Assembly (NCBI RefSeq): GCF_026151205.1
Contig: NC_087076.1
Coordinates: 15,522,419-15,586,418, forward strand
From: Bolinopsis microptera
Lineage: Eukaryota > Ctenophora > Tentaculata > Lobata > Bolinopsidae
Reading direction: 5' to 3'
Length of the DNA stretch: 64,000 bases
Position 1 is the first letter of the stretch. Every line of letters starts with the position of its first letter. The notes beneath the pieces are model-generated. The model made no database searches. It saw only the letters and a list, made by a program, of their open reading frames with translations, and was not told the origin of the DNA. Made by a program: the position numbers and the translations under genes. Positions 47,150 to 60,119 of this stretch are shown here, piece by piece.

Positions 47150-49661
47150 ATGGCTACTCACACAACTCGTCTTGGTTTGGGAGAGCGTGACAGAAATTTA
47201 GCTCGCCCTGCTATGAGGAGAAATCCAGTAGACTGTAAAAACTCAAACAGAGGTTTGCTGCTCAAAAGTTTTTGAAATTTCAGTTTTTGAAATTTCAGTT
47301 TTTTAGGTTCCAGAAAATTACAACCTTTTTATATCTATTTATGTAGCTCTTGAACCTTTTCCTGATCTAAACTAAGTTTTGTGCAATTCAAACCTTTTCA
47401 ACTGACTCTTTTTTAGATAACGCTCTAAAACCAGCATTAAAGCAAACTACCACCAATGCCCTTGTGACAAACAAAGCATACGACTTGAGAGTACGCAAGG
47501 TCGCTGCACTTAAGCCATCCTCCATTGCTAATGTTCCGTATGCAAAGAAAGAAACTGCGGAACCAAGCAAAAAGGTTCGTAAAGTTTTCTCTTAATTGTT
47601 TAAATAAATAAATATAGTTTCACTATTTTCTTGAATTTGTAATTTGTTATCTCATATAAGATACGGTTTCAAACGTTTTCAAGAACTCCTACCCACTTTA
47701 GAAGAAAACTACAGACGTTGTTGAAGATTTAACGAGTAAACTTCAAAACATTTCTGTGGAGGACATCGACGAGGATGACAAAGAGAATCCTCTGTTATGC
47801 AGCGAGTACATCAACGATATATATGCGTACATGAAAATCATGGAAATAGAATATCGTGTAAGTTCAACACGCTCTAAAAGCTTGGTCTGGAAATAGGAAA
47901 TTTGAATATTGACATCTTGTAATTGTCGATATAATACGGAAATTATGGCTTTAAAAAAACTATAAAAATTGTATTCATTAAGAACCTGTAATTATTGAAA
48001 TTAACATTTTTAGGTTGATGCTGATTATATAAAGAAAAAGACAGACATTACCGATAGAATGCGAGGAATTCTGGTGGACTGGCTGATCCAGGTTCATCTG
48101 AAGTTCAAACTCCTCCAAGAGACATTATACCTTACAGTTGCTATTCTAGACCGATACTTATCTGTTACTGACATTAAAAGAGGTGAGTTAAAATGGCGGT
48201 CTAAATAAGATCCATCCTGTAATATCCTCTTGTTTTACATCTACTTTTCTCGTTATTCGTTAATTTTAGGACCCAATTAGAGGCTAGAAATCGGTACTCA
48301 GCAGTTTCTGGAATTTGGAAAATGATTTTACTCGGATAAAAATGTTTACCCATTTAACATCTGAATATCTTTATTTCAGATAAATTGCAGTTGACAGGAG
48401 TGACCTGTATGCTGATTGCCAGTAAATTCGAGGAGATCTACGCTCCTGAAGTTAACGACTTTGTTTACATTACAGACAACGCCTACACATTCCAGAATAT
48501 CCTCGATATGGAGGTACGGCAGAATTTCAGACCTTTATACTCATAATTCTGTCTTGAAAATGATGACCATATTCGAGTCACTTAATCATTAAATTTAAAA
48601 AATGTGTATCGTTTTTATTTTGCCCAATATATTTCTACCCTGATGTACTTTCAGATAAATGTTCTGAACACATTGGAGTTCGATCTGAACCACCCACTCC
48701 CACTTCACTTCTTGAGGAGGAACAGCAAGGCTGGCAATGCTGACGGCAAGGTCCACACTCTCGGAAAATACCTCACCGAAATCTGCCTCACTCATATGTG
48801 TAAGTTTCATTCAGACGACACGTTTCCAAACTATTGGGGATTTAATCACCTATATAGATTTTTGTCTGAACGAACTTTTTGATTATCAAGTTTAAGAGAC
48901 TTAAGAAAACATGGCAATCTCCGAAGGTTGTGTCAATAATCTCAATATTAAAACAAAACTCAAACCTCCCAGCAATGCTGAAGTTCAAGCCGAGCGAGTT
49001 AGCAGCAGGAGCATTCCTAGTAGCACAGCATGTACTGATGCCAGATAAAAAGTGGAACAGCACTCTGACCCACTACACAGGGTACACACGAGACATGGCT
49101 CTCGTCCCTGCTAAAGCTATCTGCGAGGTAATTTTACAGTACTGTGCTGCACAAAGGATTCCTTTGTATTAAGATAATGGCAGTGTAAGAACCGTGGCTT
49201 GGTTGTGGGGATTTATTTCACTGTCAAAGTCCACTATTAAATGAAATAAAGTATTTATATCCCGCTCAAGATTAACCAACAACACAAGAAAGGTGGTTTT
49301 AACCATGTCAGAGCGGCTGACTGTGAGTGATGTGAGCAAATGTGAACAAAAGTATAACTCATTATTAATAAGGCAAAGACAAAATTAAAACATCTTTTAT
49401 TGTAAACCACGCTAAACTGAGTAGAAGCAGAAACCATACAATACATGTGTAGGTATAATGAAGGTAAGTAAAACAAAGGTATTTAAAGGTATATACAAGG
49501 TGCATACCGTGCTAAGTATTTATTAGTCATTTCTTCAGTTGGTGATACGAGCAGAGAAGAGCAAGCACCAAGCCGTCAGAAACAAGTACAGTTCCTCAAA
49601 ATTCATGTCAGTCAGCAGTCTGGACGAATTAGAACGTGTTCATGACATCCTCGAGGAATAG
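47150..49661 (+). CDS. ccnb: G2/mitotic-specific cyclin B
   Basis: Eight exons join in phase: 47150-47252, 47417-47574, 47702-47857, 48014-48182, 48380-48513, 48655-48799, 48973-49127, 49539-49661; product 380 aa. The regulatory partner of Cdk1 for entry into mitosis and meiosis. The N-terminus has a destruction-box-like [10 protein letters not shown], slightly off the classic RxxLxxxxN spacing. The cyclin box starts [20 protein letters not shown] (residues 155 onward) with LDRYLSV, then [20 protein letters not shown] and YITDNAY, the B-type signature; the C-terminal cyclin fold includes [21 protein letters not shown] and HYTGY. Introns are short and two donors are non-consensus (GTTTGC, GTTCGT). 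The ATG has no in-frame upstream Met in the same exon that is more convincing. Confidence 0.96.
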
Positions 49662-50688
49662 ATCAGGAATGTCAGTGACATTGTTCAACTATTTGTGACA
49701 CTTTTGCAGGACGCGGGGCTGGGGGATGTAATATATAAGTGGTTTTTACTGATCCTTTATTAAAGGACTTGACAGACTTAGCGAAGTTTTTTAATTACTT
49801 CGCTTATAGTTGATATTATAGTACGAAAGACCAATTTTTATCGTGTGTTTTTACTTTTTGGGTTGCTTCTTGAATCTTGATTTAATAAAAAGCCAATATA
49901 TTCGAGTTGTTCCAAACCAACACACAGGTCTCATTCAAATATTTCTAATGCCATTAAATGGAGCTCCGAAGAGCGCTCGAATCTGACTTAGATCAGTTGA
50001 TTTTTGGCGGAAGACTTAGTGTTACTGTGTTAATACCAACTATTTACAACTCGGCGTAATAATGCAGTTCCGAAGAGTTTATTAAGCTGTTTTTTATTTC
50101 GAGAAATTTCTATTACAATATAAGATGATGACTTTAATATGATAATTGCTAATTGATGACTACTTATGACCAAAACAACGACTTTTTGCCGGATCTTTGG
50201 CATGACAATTGTAACCGACTGACAGTGTTCTCCTGTAACCCTTTACAGGGTTTACATCAGTCAGTTTTCAGTTTTTCAGACGTGAAATTATGTATCAAGT
50301 AAATTAATTAAAGACTTGCGCATAATTAACGATATTTAATATTTTGCTGTTCAATATTGGTAATTAATGTAACAGATAGATCAAAAAACATGCATAATTT
50401 TCAAAATTTGTCGAGATCATAATTTTGATTTGATGTCGAATAAAGCATGGTATCATAATTTTACGATATTGATATTTATAACCAACTCGGTGTATTCAAT
50501 TCATGTACATTATTATTTAAGTATTATTAACTTGTTGTTATTTAAGTCTGGCTGTCTAATTTCATCGAAAATTAAATTGAATCGATAATTGTGTTCTTCC
50601 AATTCGTCTAACTTAACAGAAATATCTATCAACTTTCGGTATAATGCATTTTATAAAACTTATATTCTATTACCTCAGTAGTGCTAAA
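49662..50688. other. Cyclin B 3' flank and CCT4 upstream region
   Basis: An AATAAA lies at 49884-49889, about 223 bases after the cyclin B stop, a plausible polyadenylation signal. The rest is AT-rich with no gene. A CCTCAG acceptor-like site just before the CCT4 start could mark a 5' UTR intron. Confidence 0.45.
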
Positions 50689-52329
50689 ATGGCAACTAAG
50701 GTCGCAGCATCCAAACCATCAGGCCCAGCAGCCGCCAAGATCGCGATGAAAGGAGGCAAGTCCAACAAGAAACAGTTCAAGGACAAGGAAAAGCCCACCG
50801 ACATCAGACTGAGCAACATTGAAGCCGCTAAAGCCGTTGCAGATGCCATCAGGACCAGTCTGGGACCTAAAGGTATGGACAAGATGATCCAGGGCAAAAC
50901 TGGAGACGTCACCATCACAAACGACGGTGCTACAATCTTGAAAGAGATGCAAGTGTTCCACCCTGCAGCCAGGATGTTGGTGGAGCTCAGCAAGGCTCAG
51001 GATATTGAGGCTGGAGATGGAACCACTTCCGTGGTTGTCATTTGTGGTGCTCTTCTGGACGCTGCTCGCAAACTTCTCCAACGTGGCATCCATCCTACCA
51101 CTATCTCCGAAGCTTTTCAGATCGCTCAGGCCAAATGTGTGGAGGTCCTTACTTCTATCGCTATGCCCATGAAGTTATCAGACACTGAATCTCTGATCAA
51201 GATGGCCTCTACCTCCCTAAACTCTAAAGTGGTTTCCCAATACTCCGGTCTTCTCGCTCCTCTGTCTGTTCAGGCTATCATGAACATCATTGATCCCGAA
51301 ACCGCCACCAATGTCAATCTCAAAGACATCCGGGTCGTTGCCAAAGTTGGAGGAACTGTTGAAGATACCAGACTAGTAAATGGAATCGTCTTGACCCAAA
51401 GAGCACAAGCAACTGGAGTTCACAGAGTTGAACGAGCAAAGGTAGCCCTCATTCAGTTCTGTCTGTCTCCTCCTAAATCTGATATGGATTCCCAAGTAGT
51501 GATCTCGGACTACACCCAAATGGACAGGATCTTGAGGGAAGAACGAGCCTACATCCTCGATCTGTGCAAGAAGATAAAGAAGAGTGGAGCTAACGTGCTC
51601 CTGATCCAGAAATCAATCCTCCGAGATGCTCTGAACGACATGGCACTTCACTTCCTGACCAAGATGAAGGTTCTGGTTGTCAAGGACATCGAGAGGGACG
51701 AGATTGACTTCGTGAGCAGGACACTGGGATGTCGACCCATCGCCACCGCAGACCACATGCTCCCTGAACATCTGGGACAGGCTGACCTTGTAGAGGAAAT
51801 CCACGTCGGAGGTGGCAACAAGGTAGTGTCTATCACCGGGTGCCAGAGCAATGCCAAAACATGCTCTATTTTGGTACAAGGAAGTAACAAACTGCTGGCT
51901 GATGAAGCTGAGAGGTCTATCCATGATGCTCTTTGTGTTATCAGGTGTTTGGTTAAGAACAAGAACATGATTGCTGGCGGTGGAGCTCCTGAAATTGAAC
52001 TTAGTATCCAGTTAGCGCAATATGCTGCTACACTCAGCGGAGTAGAGTCTCATTGTATCAAAGCATTCGCTGATGCACTGGAAATCATCCCATTCACACT
52101 GGCTGAAAATGCTGGACTCCCTCCAATCAACATCGTCACGGAGCTCCGAAACCGTCACGCTCAAGGAGAGGCTATGGCCGGTATCAACGTCAAGAAATGC
52201 TGCATCACTAATATCACAGAGGAGAACGTACTGCAGCCCCTGCTCGTTTCCATCAGCGCCATCACTCTCGCTAGTGAAACTGTGAGGAGCATTCTCAAAA
52301 TCGATGATATTGTTAACACATCACGCTAG
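50689..52329 (+). CDS. cct4: Chaperonin CCT delta subunit (TCP-1 ring complex subunit 4)
   Basis: One uninterrupted 546-codon exon. A subunit of the cytosolic group II chaperonin that folds actin, tubulin and many WD-repeat proteins in an ATP-dependent manner. Near-complete correspondence with CCT4 from start to end: [20 protein letters not shown], nucleotide-binding LGPKGMDKM (58-66), TNDGATI (77-83), GDGTTS (109-114), [21 protein letters not shown]-like apical domain, [25 protein letters not shown] and the terminal [15 protein letters not shown]. An earlier in-frame Met at 50644 would add a hydrophobic extension without counterpart, so Met 50689 is preferred. The N-terminal 30 residues are Ala/Lys-rich. 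Codon use is GC-richer than the neighbours, as expected for a highly expressed gene. Lack of introns is unusual beside its intron-rich neighbours. Confidence 0.97.
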   Translation: MATKVAASKPSGPAAAKIAMKGGKSNKKQFKDKEKPTDIRLSNIEAAKAVADAIRTSLGPKGMDKMIQGKTGDVTITNDGATILKEMQVFHPAARMLVELSKAQDIEAGDGTTSVVVICGALLDAARKLLQRGIHPTTISEAFQIAQAKCVEVLTSIAMPMKLSDTESLIKMASTSLNSKVVSQYSGLLAPLSVQAIMNIIDPETATNVNLKDIRVVAKVGGTVEDTRLVNGIVLTQRAQATGVHRVERAKVALIQFCLSPPKSDMDSQVVISDYTQMDRILREERAYILDLCKKIKKSGANVLLIQKSILRDALNDMALHFLTKMKVLVVKDIERDEIDFVSRTLGCRPIATADHMLPEHLGQADLVEEIHVGGGNKVVSITGCQSNAKTCSILVQGSNKLLADEAERSIHDALCVIRCLVKNKNMIAGGGAPEIELSIQLAQYAATLSGVESHCIKAFADALEIIPFTLAENAGLPPINIVTELRNRHAQGEAMAGINVKKCCITNITEENVLQPLLVSISAITLASETVRSILKIDDIVNTSR

Positions 52330-52660
52330 ATACAATAATCAGTTTCGTCCGACTCTTATTTGTTTAAGTTTATTTGTACTATTGGTATTTTGAGCGAGCT
52401 GTATATTATGTTTTTATACCAAAAGGCACTATTTTCGTATCAAGAATAATGTGTTTTATTGCGTATAAATGCTAGATTCAAATTTTAACAATATATAATT
52501 ACTAAAAGCTTTTACGCTTTTGTTATCGATTTGTGACATGCAATTTCAAACTGATAACACTATCTTATCTACGTATATATTCATTATCACTTCATGAAAT
52601 AACGACTTAACCCATTTATTACTCGATGTTTCCAAATTTTAAAAATTTTAATCTTTAGCG

Positions 52661-55600
52661 ATGATACTTAGATGGGTTACACTGCTTTCAACATTATTTC
52701 TCGCTAAAAGTGTGAGGTTTGAAACAGACGTCATAAAAGAAAATCTTGAGCAAGGAAGACTAAAATATAAAGAGTATAAAGAAGCCTCTAAAAGTGATAA
52801 AACCGGTTCATGCTGGGCTACTGCTATAGTGGTAAGTTTAGGGAAAACTTGTTTTCTACAGCTTGAAATGTAGAATATGTATTTTGTATCTCCCATTCTT
52901 TTACTTAGGTAAATATTTTTTCTCAGGATTTGGAAGCAAGTTGTGCTGATCTGAACGATGAATCTACCGCCAGACTAGCTTATTCCTTCCTAACCTGTCA
53001 TCTTCAGCAGCACAAACGTAAAATACACATCTGTGACGATAACGCTTCCATCGAGAGGTACACTATGTTACAAATATTCACTACATATTCATTAGTCAAA
53101 TAAATGTAGGTACATATTTGGATACTTTATTCTAAATATGTGACTGATCTTAAAGTACAGTGTACGAACAGCTTAGAAGCCGTCTAAAATCACGCCAATA
53201 TTCTCTATAATGGACATTGGACAATGGCATACTTCAATCCTTCAATCCTTCACTAGCATCATAATGTATAATAGCCGTACATTTCTTGTTCGCGCCTGAA
53301 ATTGAACAACAATTTCTGTTTTTCAGCTGCACGGAGACGCTGACAGACACAATGTTCGTCATCTACACTTCCTTTGTGATGCACACTCATAACATGTGCT
53401 TCTACCTGCAATCACTCAACTGGCAGAATAGACTTGACAGAACAGTTGATAGATTGCAAGATAATAGTGAACAGGTTGCTGAGAAGTTAGAGGTAAATAC
53501 ATTATCGTGTATTTCGATTATGTTGCCTGAGTGATATAAGTTTGATGTAATATTTCCTTGCATCCCATTTTCTTTTTGCAGCCTGTTTCTTTTTCAGATT
53601 CAGGCTCACAAGCAAGAGAATTTGCTGATAGGAATGCATGCAATGTCAGATATGAACACCGATATTCTTACCAAAACAGAAAAACTGCAAAGTTTTATCG
53701 GCAGGATGTTCAGTTTGGTGGAAAAGATTGGATACTTACAACAGTCATTTCATGACCACTTTACAACTTACGAGATGATACTGTTTTACACTGGATCGGT
53801 TATCGTAACATGGATATCTACAAGTTTTCCCGGAGTTTCTCGAGCACGCCCTACCTTGATGTGTCTAACGGCAGTGGCGCTTGCTGTTGAACAATCTATT
53901 GTTCAATATGGTTTTCTCGTGCAGGCAAGTCGAGATAAGTAACGGACTTTTTATGCGCGCCAATCCAATTGCTAGTTTTAAGCAAGTATCTTCATAAAGA
54001 GTTGAAGGCTGTTAGTAGTAACGTTGTGCGCGCGCAAAGAATTTTCGGGAAGTTTGAAATTCTGAACGAATACGCGCGGTTTGTGTGCCTTCTCGATCTC
54101 GATGATCCCCGATAACGCTGATAATATTTTGTGATTATCTGTAACCATGACCACTAAAAGAACTCTTACTTAACTATAGTTATGCAATCCGAGTTTATAC
54201 ATTGTGATCTAACAACTGCCGTTTCAGGATGATGAAATAACCAAGTACAAAGCCAAGAGGTACATTCGGAGACTTTGGCTTGGGATATGCATATTTAAAT
54301 GGTTCAAAGCTTTGTACTCTTCGGGAAACCCTGATAATGTTACAAAGGTTAGTTTAAATGTAAACCTTCGGCAATCACTGTCAGAGCTGCTTTAACAAAA
54401 GATCGCTTACACCCTTTCTCGAAATTTTACAACATTCGTCCTCAGTTTGCAACCTTTTTCAGCAACTCTTGAATCAAACAAGAGATACGACGATGATGCT
54501 ACAAGATTTGCAGGCTCAACTAGCCCCAATTACTGCATCCCTGAACAAGTCCCTATGGTTTTCTGATGACGAAGCCAATCATTCAGATCACGGTACTCAG
54601 ACTGATGGGGAGCTTTCTCCTCTGATTATCAAACCAAAGAAATACAACAAGAAGAAAAGTTTTTCACCCATGAAACTGGACCTCAATGTAAGAATACTTT
54701 TAGTTTAAATTGGGGGGGGGGGGGGGGGGCATTGCTATTTTTGACAGGCTTTGACCATTGGGCAAAGCCTTAAAAACAGTTAAAACTTGAGTTGTGATGG
54801 AAACAACAATCACTATCGTTTTCGCCGTCCTCTAATTAGCAAGTACAGCTATATTTCGGCTAAATCGAGTATGGTATCAGGACTGTTGCTTGCACACTTT
54901 CTATTTCGTTTAGCAATCACCCACTCTCTTGCCGCGCCATTCACCCTTAGCTTTAACTGCTATATAGTTAATGATCAGATTTTTATTTCTCAGTCATTCA
55001 CCATATTTAATAATCCGGGGAGTGCATAAACCAATGTCGAACAGCTCTCACGCATCTCATATTTTGCATTGGGGCCATTTGTTCAGTTCAAACTTCATGT
55101 CATTCACAGTCATATTTTGTTTGTCACCAATTATGTTGTTTTTATTTGCAACGCATTCACTTGTCACACATACGAGGACTCTACTTAGACCCATACGGGA
55201 GGAAGGAATGAACAGAGTGTGACTGAGGTCCGTAGTGTGAGGGTACTCTCCAGTCGATCCAAATTTCCAAGCGACAATAGTAAACGAATTTATTCAGGTT
55301 CTCACATTGGACTATCGTGATTTGGATTTTGGGATCGACCACCTGAAAGTGACCTCTATCCACAGCACCCTGTCAAAGCAAATCCCCCGGCCTGCCCCCT
55401 TCAAATATTTACCTAGAGCAACCGAATGTCTTTTTCATTTTTGACCGTCCAGCTGAGTAAAAAAGGAGATCGAGTTTCCTGTTATTTTGATGCTGGCAAT
55501 TCACTGGATCACTGTTTCAGGTTGTCGAGCGACGTAGAAGTGGAACTGGTCGCTACAACTTACGTCCCAAAACACCACCCCGGCACGCACCTCTCGCACC

Positions 55601-55682
55601 ACCCTCCATCACTTGGCCGGGGTTCAGCTCGGACGATGGAGACGAAGACTATCTACCAAGATTAGAAATCTCTGAAGTGTGA
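52661..55682 (+). CDS. brambleberry-like: Brambleberry/GEX1/KAR5-family nuclear-fusion (karyogamy) membrane protein
   Basis: Six exons join in phase: 52661-52831, 52927-53057, 53327-53492, 53598-53924, 54228-54347, 54463-54687 and 55521-55682 (seven coding segments); product 433 aa. N-terminal signal peptide (MILRWVTLLSTLFLAKS), then the Cys-rich family core: GSCWATAIV, SCADLNDESTARLAYSFLTC, ICDDN, SCTETLTDTMF, THNMCFYLQSLNW, and a coiled-coil (VDRLQDNSEQVAEKLE). Next come two to three hydrophobic segments around MILFYTGSVIVTW, LMCLTAVALAV and LWLGICIFKWF, and a C-terminal basic segment with GRYNLRPKTP. This order is that of Brambleberry/GEX1/KAR5, nuclear-envelope proteins required for fusion of nuclei after fertilisation. 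The intron after 53924 has a GC donor (CAG|GCAAGT). The large last intron carries a G-run. Confidence 0.88.
54711..54730. repeat. Poly-G run in the last Brambleberry-like intron
   Basis: A G homopolymer of about 18 bases within the intron 54688-55520. Confidence 0.9.
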
Positions 55683-56155
55683 TTTGCAGACAGTTTGAAT
55701 CTGTGTTCACAAATTCCCCGAATCGTGGAAATATGAAGCACTTGTAAACATTAGTTTATTTCTTCAGTGTGTCCCTTTGAGGGTCAGGTTGCGTAGAATG
55801 AACAAAGGAGTATACATGTTCAACCCATACTCAATCCAATCATCAGATATTTGTTTGTATATTTGTAACATTCCAGTTCAGATTATTTTGAACCATTTAT
55901 TACCTATAGTTGTATTGCTCGACCATAAAAGCCCTCCAACTCAAATACTTAAGGACACCGCACCGGGCAGGAGTCATGATGCTGGGACTTTAAATCTGTT
56001 CCTTTATCACATATTTGGATCACAGCCTCGATGATTCATGACAGATGTTTAGCATATGTTTATATTACACATTTTATAGCTGAATTTTGTGTAAGTATCG
56101 TCCGACGTTGTGACAAGCTCATTGACAACTGATGTTTATATATTTAAAATTTAAA
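55683..56155. other. 3' flank of the Brambleberry-like gene
   Basis: AT-rich, with no further exon recognised. An open frame at 55777-56034 has no domain and no splice support. Confidence 0.45.
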
Positions 56156-56157
56156 TA

Positions 56158-58087
56158 TCAGCAATAGCAGCAAATCTGGGGAAACTTTGAAATACACCAA
56201 TTTGAAGCATTTAACCCCCCCTTAAAAATCAAAGATTATGAATTTTAGTAATCTGATTATTTACATAGGTCCAAAAATGTCATAGCTTCATGATAGTGCA
56301 ACGAAAAAAATCTCAGAACATTTTGGTGCTGAGTTAGGTGGTTAAGTAGTCGAAAAATGACTGATTTGTTAGTGGACATTTTTTATACCTCTAACACCCA
56401 AACCCTTACTACAGTGAAGATATAAGTACTACAGTTAATATTGATGGTCATTATTGAACAAAAATGGTTCATTGACACATAGTTGAAGAAGGAAATTAAA
56501 AAAATTAATAAATGTGGTCTGTGGAGTGGTTTATTTGTTTATGTTATAGTGTACGCGTGCGCGCGCGCTAGCGCGTACTTAACCATCTGTAGGCCAACAT
56601 ATTTAGTCTAGGCTTAAATTCTTTATATATTATGTCACCACTATGGTGCCCAATACTTTTAGTGAAGGTTTGATGTAGAACAGTTAACCACCAACTGTGG
56701 TATATCAAAAAAACCATGTTTGTACGCGTGCGCGCGAGCTAGCGCGTACTTAACCACCTGGTATGGCACAGCATTGAAATATCACCATAATTTCAAAAGC
56801 AGAGGTCACCATTCAGGTGCCCAAAACTTTTGACTATGGTCCCAATACCATAAAACCTTAGATGTGGCCTCAATGTGGTTAAAACATGTTTATTTTGGAC
56901 TTTCGGTCAACAGAAGCCATCACAAATTAACCATTATTCAGCAACCTCCGAACTTTTTGTGCCTTATTTTGTTTTGATATTTGATTATGAGAGATAGCTG
57001 GAGGATAATAAGTGATTTTAAAGATAATGCAACAAAATGTGTGGCCGTATGGTGGTTAAAACGACCAAAAACACTGATTTTGGTCAATTTTAGACCTTTA
57101 TTAACCATGATGGACGCAACATAGGACTCAGCAATGTTTCTGGTCATATAAATGAGCAGGTAGTTATATCTAGATAATGTAGCATGGCCAGCTATAGCTT
57201 TACAAAGCTAATATGTGCTCTAAAAATGGTTAATTAGTGCAAATATAGGGTATTTTCGAGACATTTTAACCACCATAGCTGCACATTGATCATAATGCAT
57301 GAACTTGGGGTCAATTATGCATTTGCAAACAATTATACACTCATTTGGATAGCAAACCATTATCTGAAGTTCATATTGTGGTTAATTTTCACTTTAATAG
57401 ATGCCTTGTTCAACAGCCTAGCAAGTAATATAGCCCTTTTAACCACTTTTATGACAACATTTCTTGATAAATTTTATCAAGACCCTTCAAATGTCCTTTG
57501 TTGACCATAAAATGTTGACTAAAATCATTAATAATGTTTTGATTGGTGGTTAACAATAAATTTTGACATTTTAACCATCTTTTTAGCACTTTTTACGAAT
57601 ATTAACCACCTCAAATCAACCATACTATTAAATTGCACATTTGTGATAAAAAATTATCATCCATGCACAAATGAACAACCAACACTATACATCTATAATC
57701 AGAGCAATATTTATAGCTCACCGTTCATCTTCAATTTAACCACCATTAGGACCACAAAATGCCCCCAATGAGGTTTGAAAACTTTTGTGATAGTTGCACC
57801 ATGATATGATCTCAATATAATGACTACTCAGTTCATAATATCATATCTCAAAATGGTGGTTAACCCTAAAACTGGTATTTTAACCACCATAGTGGCCACA
57901 TAGATGACCCATTAACCACAATTATTCAACATGACCGTACTGCAGTGTTTTGTGCGCCAGAAAAACATCACTCCAACATTGAGATTAACCACAATGAGCT
58001 GCAACATAATGTTGAAGTCAACATACTCAAATTGTGTGAAAAAAGTCAATGTCCACCAAGTTTCCCCAGATTTGCTGCTATTGCTGA
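56158..58087. mobile_element. 1.93-kb TA-flanked element packed with AACCAC/GTGGTT motifs
   Basis: The ends TCAGCAATAGCAGCAAATCT... and its inverse (about 30 bp, continuing GGGGAAACTT) are flanked by TA at 56156-56157 and 58088-58089. The interior has no transposase but more than fifteen copies of TTAACCAC or GTGGTTAA on both strands. Two copies of a TACGCGTGCGCGCG...GCTAGCGCGTACTTAACCA segment lie at about 56550 and 56722. Confidence 0.8.
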
Positions 58088-58089
58088 TA

Positions 58090-60100
58090 TATTCCATTAG
58101 ATCGTGGTTACTCAGAACTCATGGTCGTAGTGGTTAAAATTTATGTTTGGTTTTACCGTCGTTCGTGAGCTATCAAAATATATGTTTTATGAACATAGTT
58201 GTATTATTATAGAGCGTTAAGAAATGTGCTCATCTTTTTCAAATTTTCCAAATTTACTTACCAACCTCTTCACCCCTTAAAACTAGATAATTTAACAATT
58301 TCACAAACCTCTTATCTAAACCCTTGAAGAGCTCATTTCTGGACGTCCCTGTTAAAGTTTATGTTATTTAATAATTATTTGTAAAATTTCTGTATAGCAG
58401 TTCTTAAATATTTGTAAGTTTGTACATCAGAATCAGATTGTATTTGAAAGATAACAATTTTATTTCAATGAAAGGGCATTCTTTTAACATGTCATGTGCA
58501 AGACTCAGATTTCTTATCACAGAAATGTTTCAGTTTATCTATTTGCGGCATGGTTAAATATTTTACCATTTTACCCTATTTTAATATTTTATTCTTAAGT
58601 ATTGCGAAATAATATTTACATTCTACCATATTTGATAAGTTTACACAATAAACAAACGAATTGTTTTTCTGTTCTTACCACTGACCACCAAACTTTTAAA
58701 TCTACGAAACTTAGCAGTCTGGTATATCCTCTCATAATGTTATTTCATGCCTACTTAAAACAAATCGAGGCCCAAATATTTATCTTGAAGGTCCCCGTAT
58801 CATATGTGCTGTGGCTTTAACATAATATGTGTAAATTCATTAGCCGGTTCCTTCATTCATTTGATGCCTCCCTTCCTCTTATTTGCTTGCTTTTGTCGTT
58901 TCCCTCCCTGGATGTAATAAATAGTGGAATAATAGCTCCTTGTCATAGTTCTCTCGTGTGAGATAGAGCGTAAATAATAATCGTGCATGCTTGAGAGTTT
59001 TAGTCGGAGAACTCCGTTCGAAATAATGTCTGAAAATGTTATGAGAACTGTAACGGAGTCAGTCTCTTTGACATCATCCAAGTTGGCAAGCAAACTTGCA
59101 CATTCACACTCGCACCGAGACAAAGTTTAACAAGCTCGTGTTATTTGAGCTCACAGCGTGGCTTACTTTGAAATACTGGAAGACAAGGAGCCTGTATATG
59201 TTCTGAGAATTACAGCCGTTTGTTTACTCCGTAGAATGTGTACACGGAGAAGGTAGTTGCATGTGATTTTTCAGAATGCTTAGTGCTTTATCTCCGAAAT
59301 CTTTGTGCCAAGTAAATGTTCCATACCGAGGTTAGGAGTATTTTCGGTGATGATCTCACGGAATACTGCAGATTGTGATGCAATAAGCTATGTAGCGTTA
59401 TTCGCTACATATTTAATCGCTTCAAATGTCACTGCTCCTTAAATGTTAAATTCTGGAACATTCCTAGATATTTCATTGCTCTACTTACTGAATCTCTGTC
59501 TGTTTTGCGCAAGGCCGGGCTGGGACAAAATTGCGGGCTTTATTTTTGAATAATCTTGACTATAATGTTGAAAGTATCTGGATAAGATAACTTTAGTTCA
59601 GTCTGCTCCCGGCCGTCTTTCCAAATGATCTGTCACTTCTGTGTGTGTAATTAGATTGAATGTGCATTAACTTTTTGGTTTTGGGAGGTCCAACTTGCCA
59701 TCTGGACTATGAGATTAAATTATCACGGACAATGGGCATTGAGAGATGTGAGTGTTTTGTTGTAGACCGGAGAAGACGGTGGATTGTAATGTGGGAAGTG
59801 TTTTATTTCAAATATTAGCGTGTGAATTGGTCACACATGACCCGAACTCATACAAAGGAGGCTTTTCCTTGAGTTACGCGGATACATATCCTCATGCAGT
59901 AAGCACACACACACCCACATCCACACTATCCAATTTACTATCCCCTAATCATTGGTCAATCTAATTACCCTAATTATTGCTCAACTCCCTCCCAGTCCAT
60001 TGAAGCGAGAGAAGGAGACACCTGACTCCAGCTCACTGTAGTATCAGTATACCGCTAGTCAGTTATGATACAGGGCGTCCTAATTAATGTACATGAGAAG
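58090..60100. other. Intergenic, nothing recognised
   Basis: AT-rich at first, less so after 58.9 kb. Short open frames on both strands lack domains and splice sites. No transposon ends seen. Confidence 0.4.
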
Positions 60101-60119
60101 AGAGCCCAGTCGCTAATGA

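Noticed and set aside
50670-51968. Minus-strand open frames over CCT4
   Set aside because: Shadow frames of a highly conserved coding exon with biased codon use.
55426-55665. Frame reading LSSDVEVELVATTYV as the last Brambleberry exon
   Set aside because: The frame set by the previous exon (phase 0 at 55521) gives the family-like GRYNLRPKTP ending instead; the longer open frame is off phase and runs through the acceptor.
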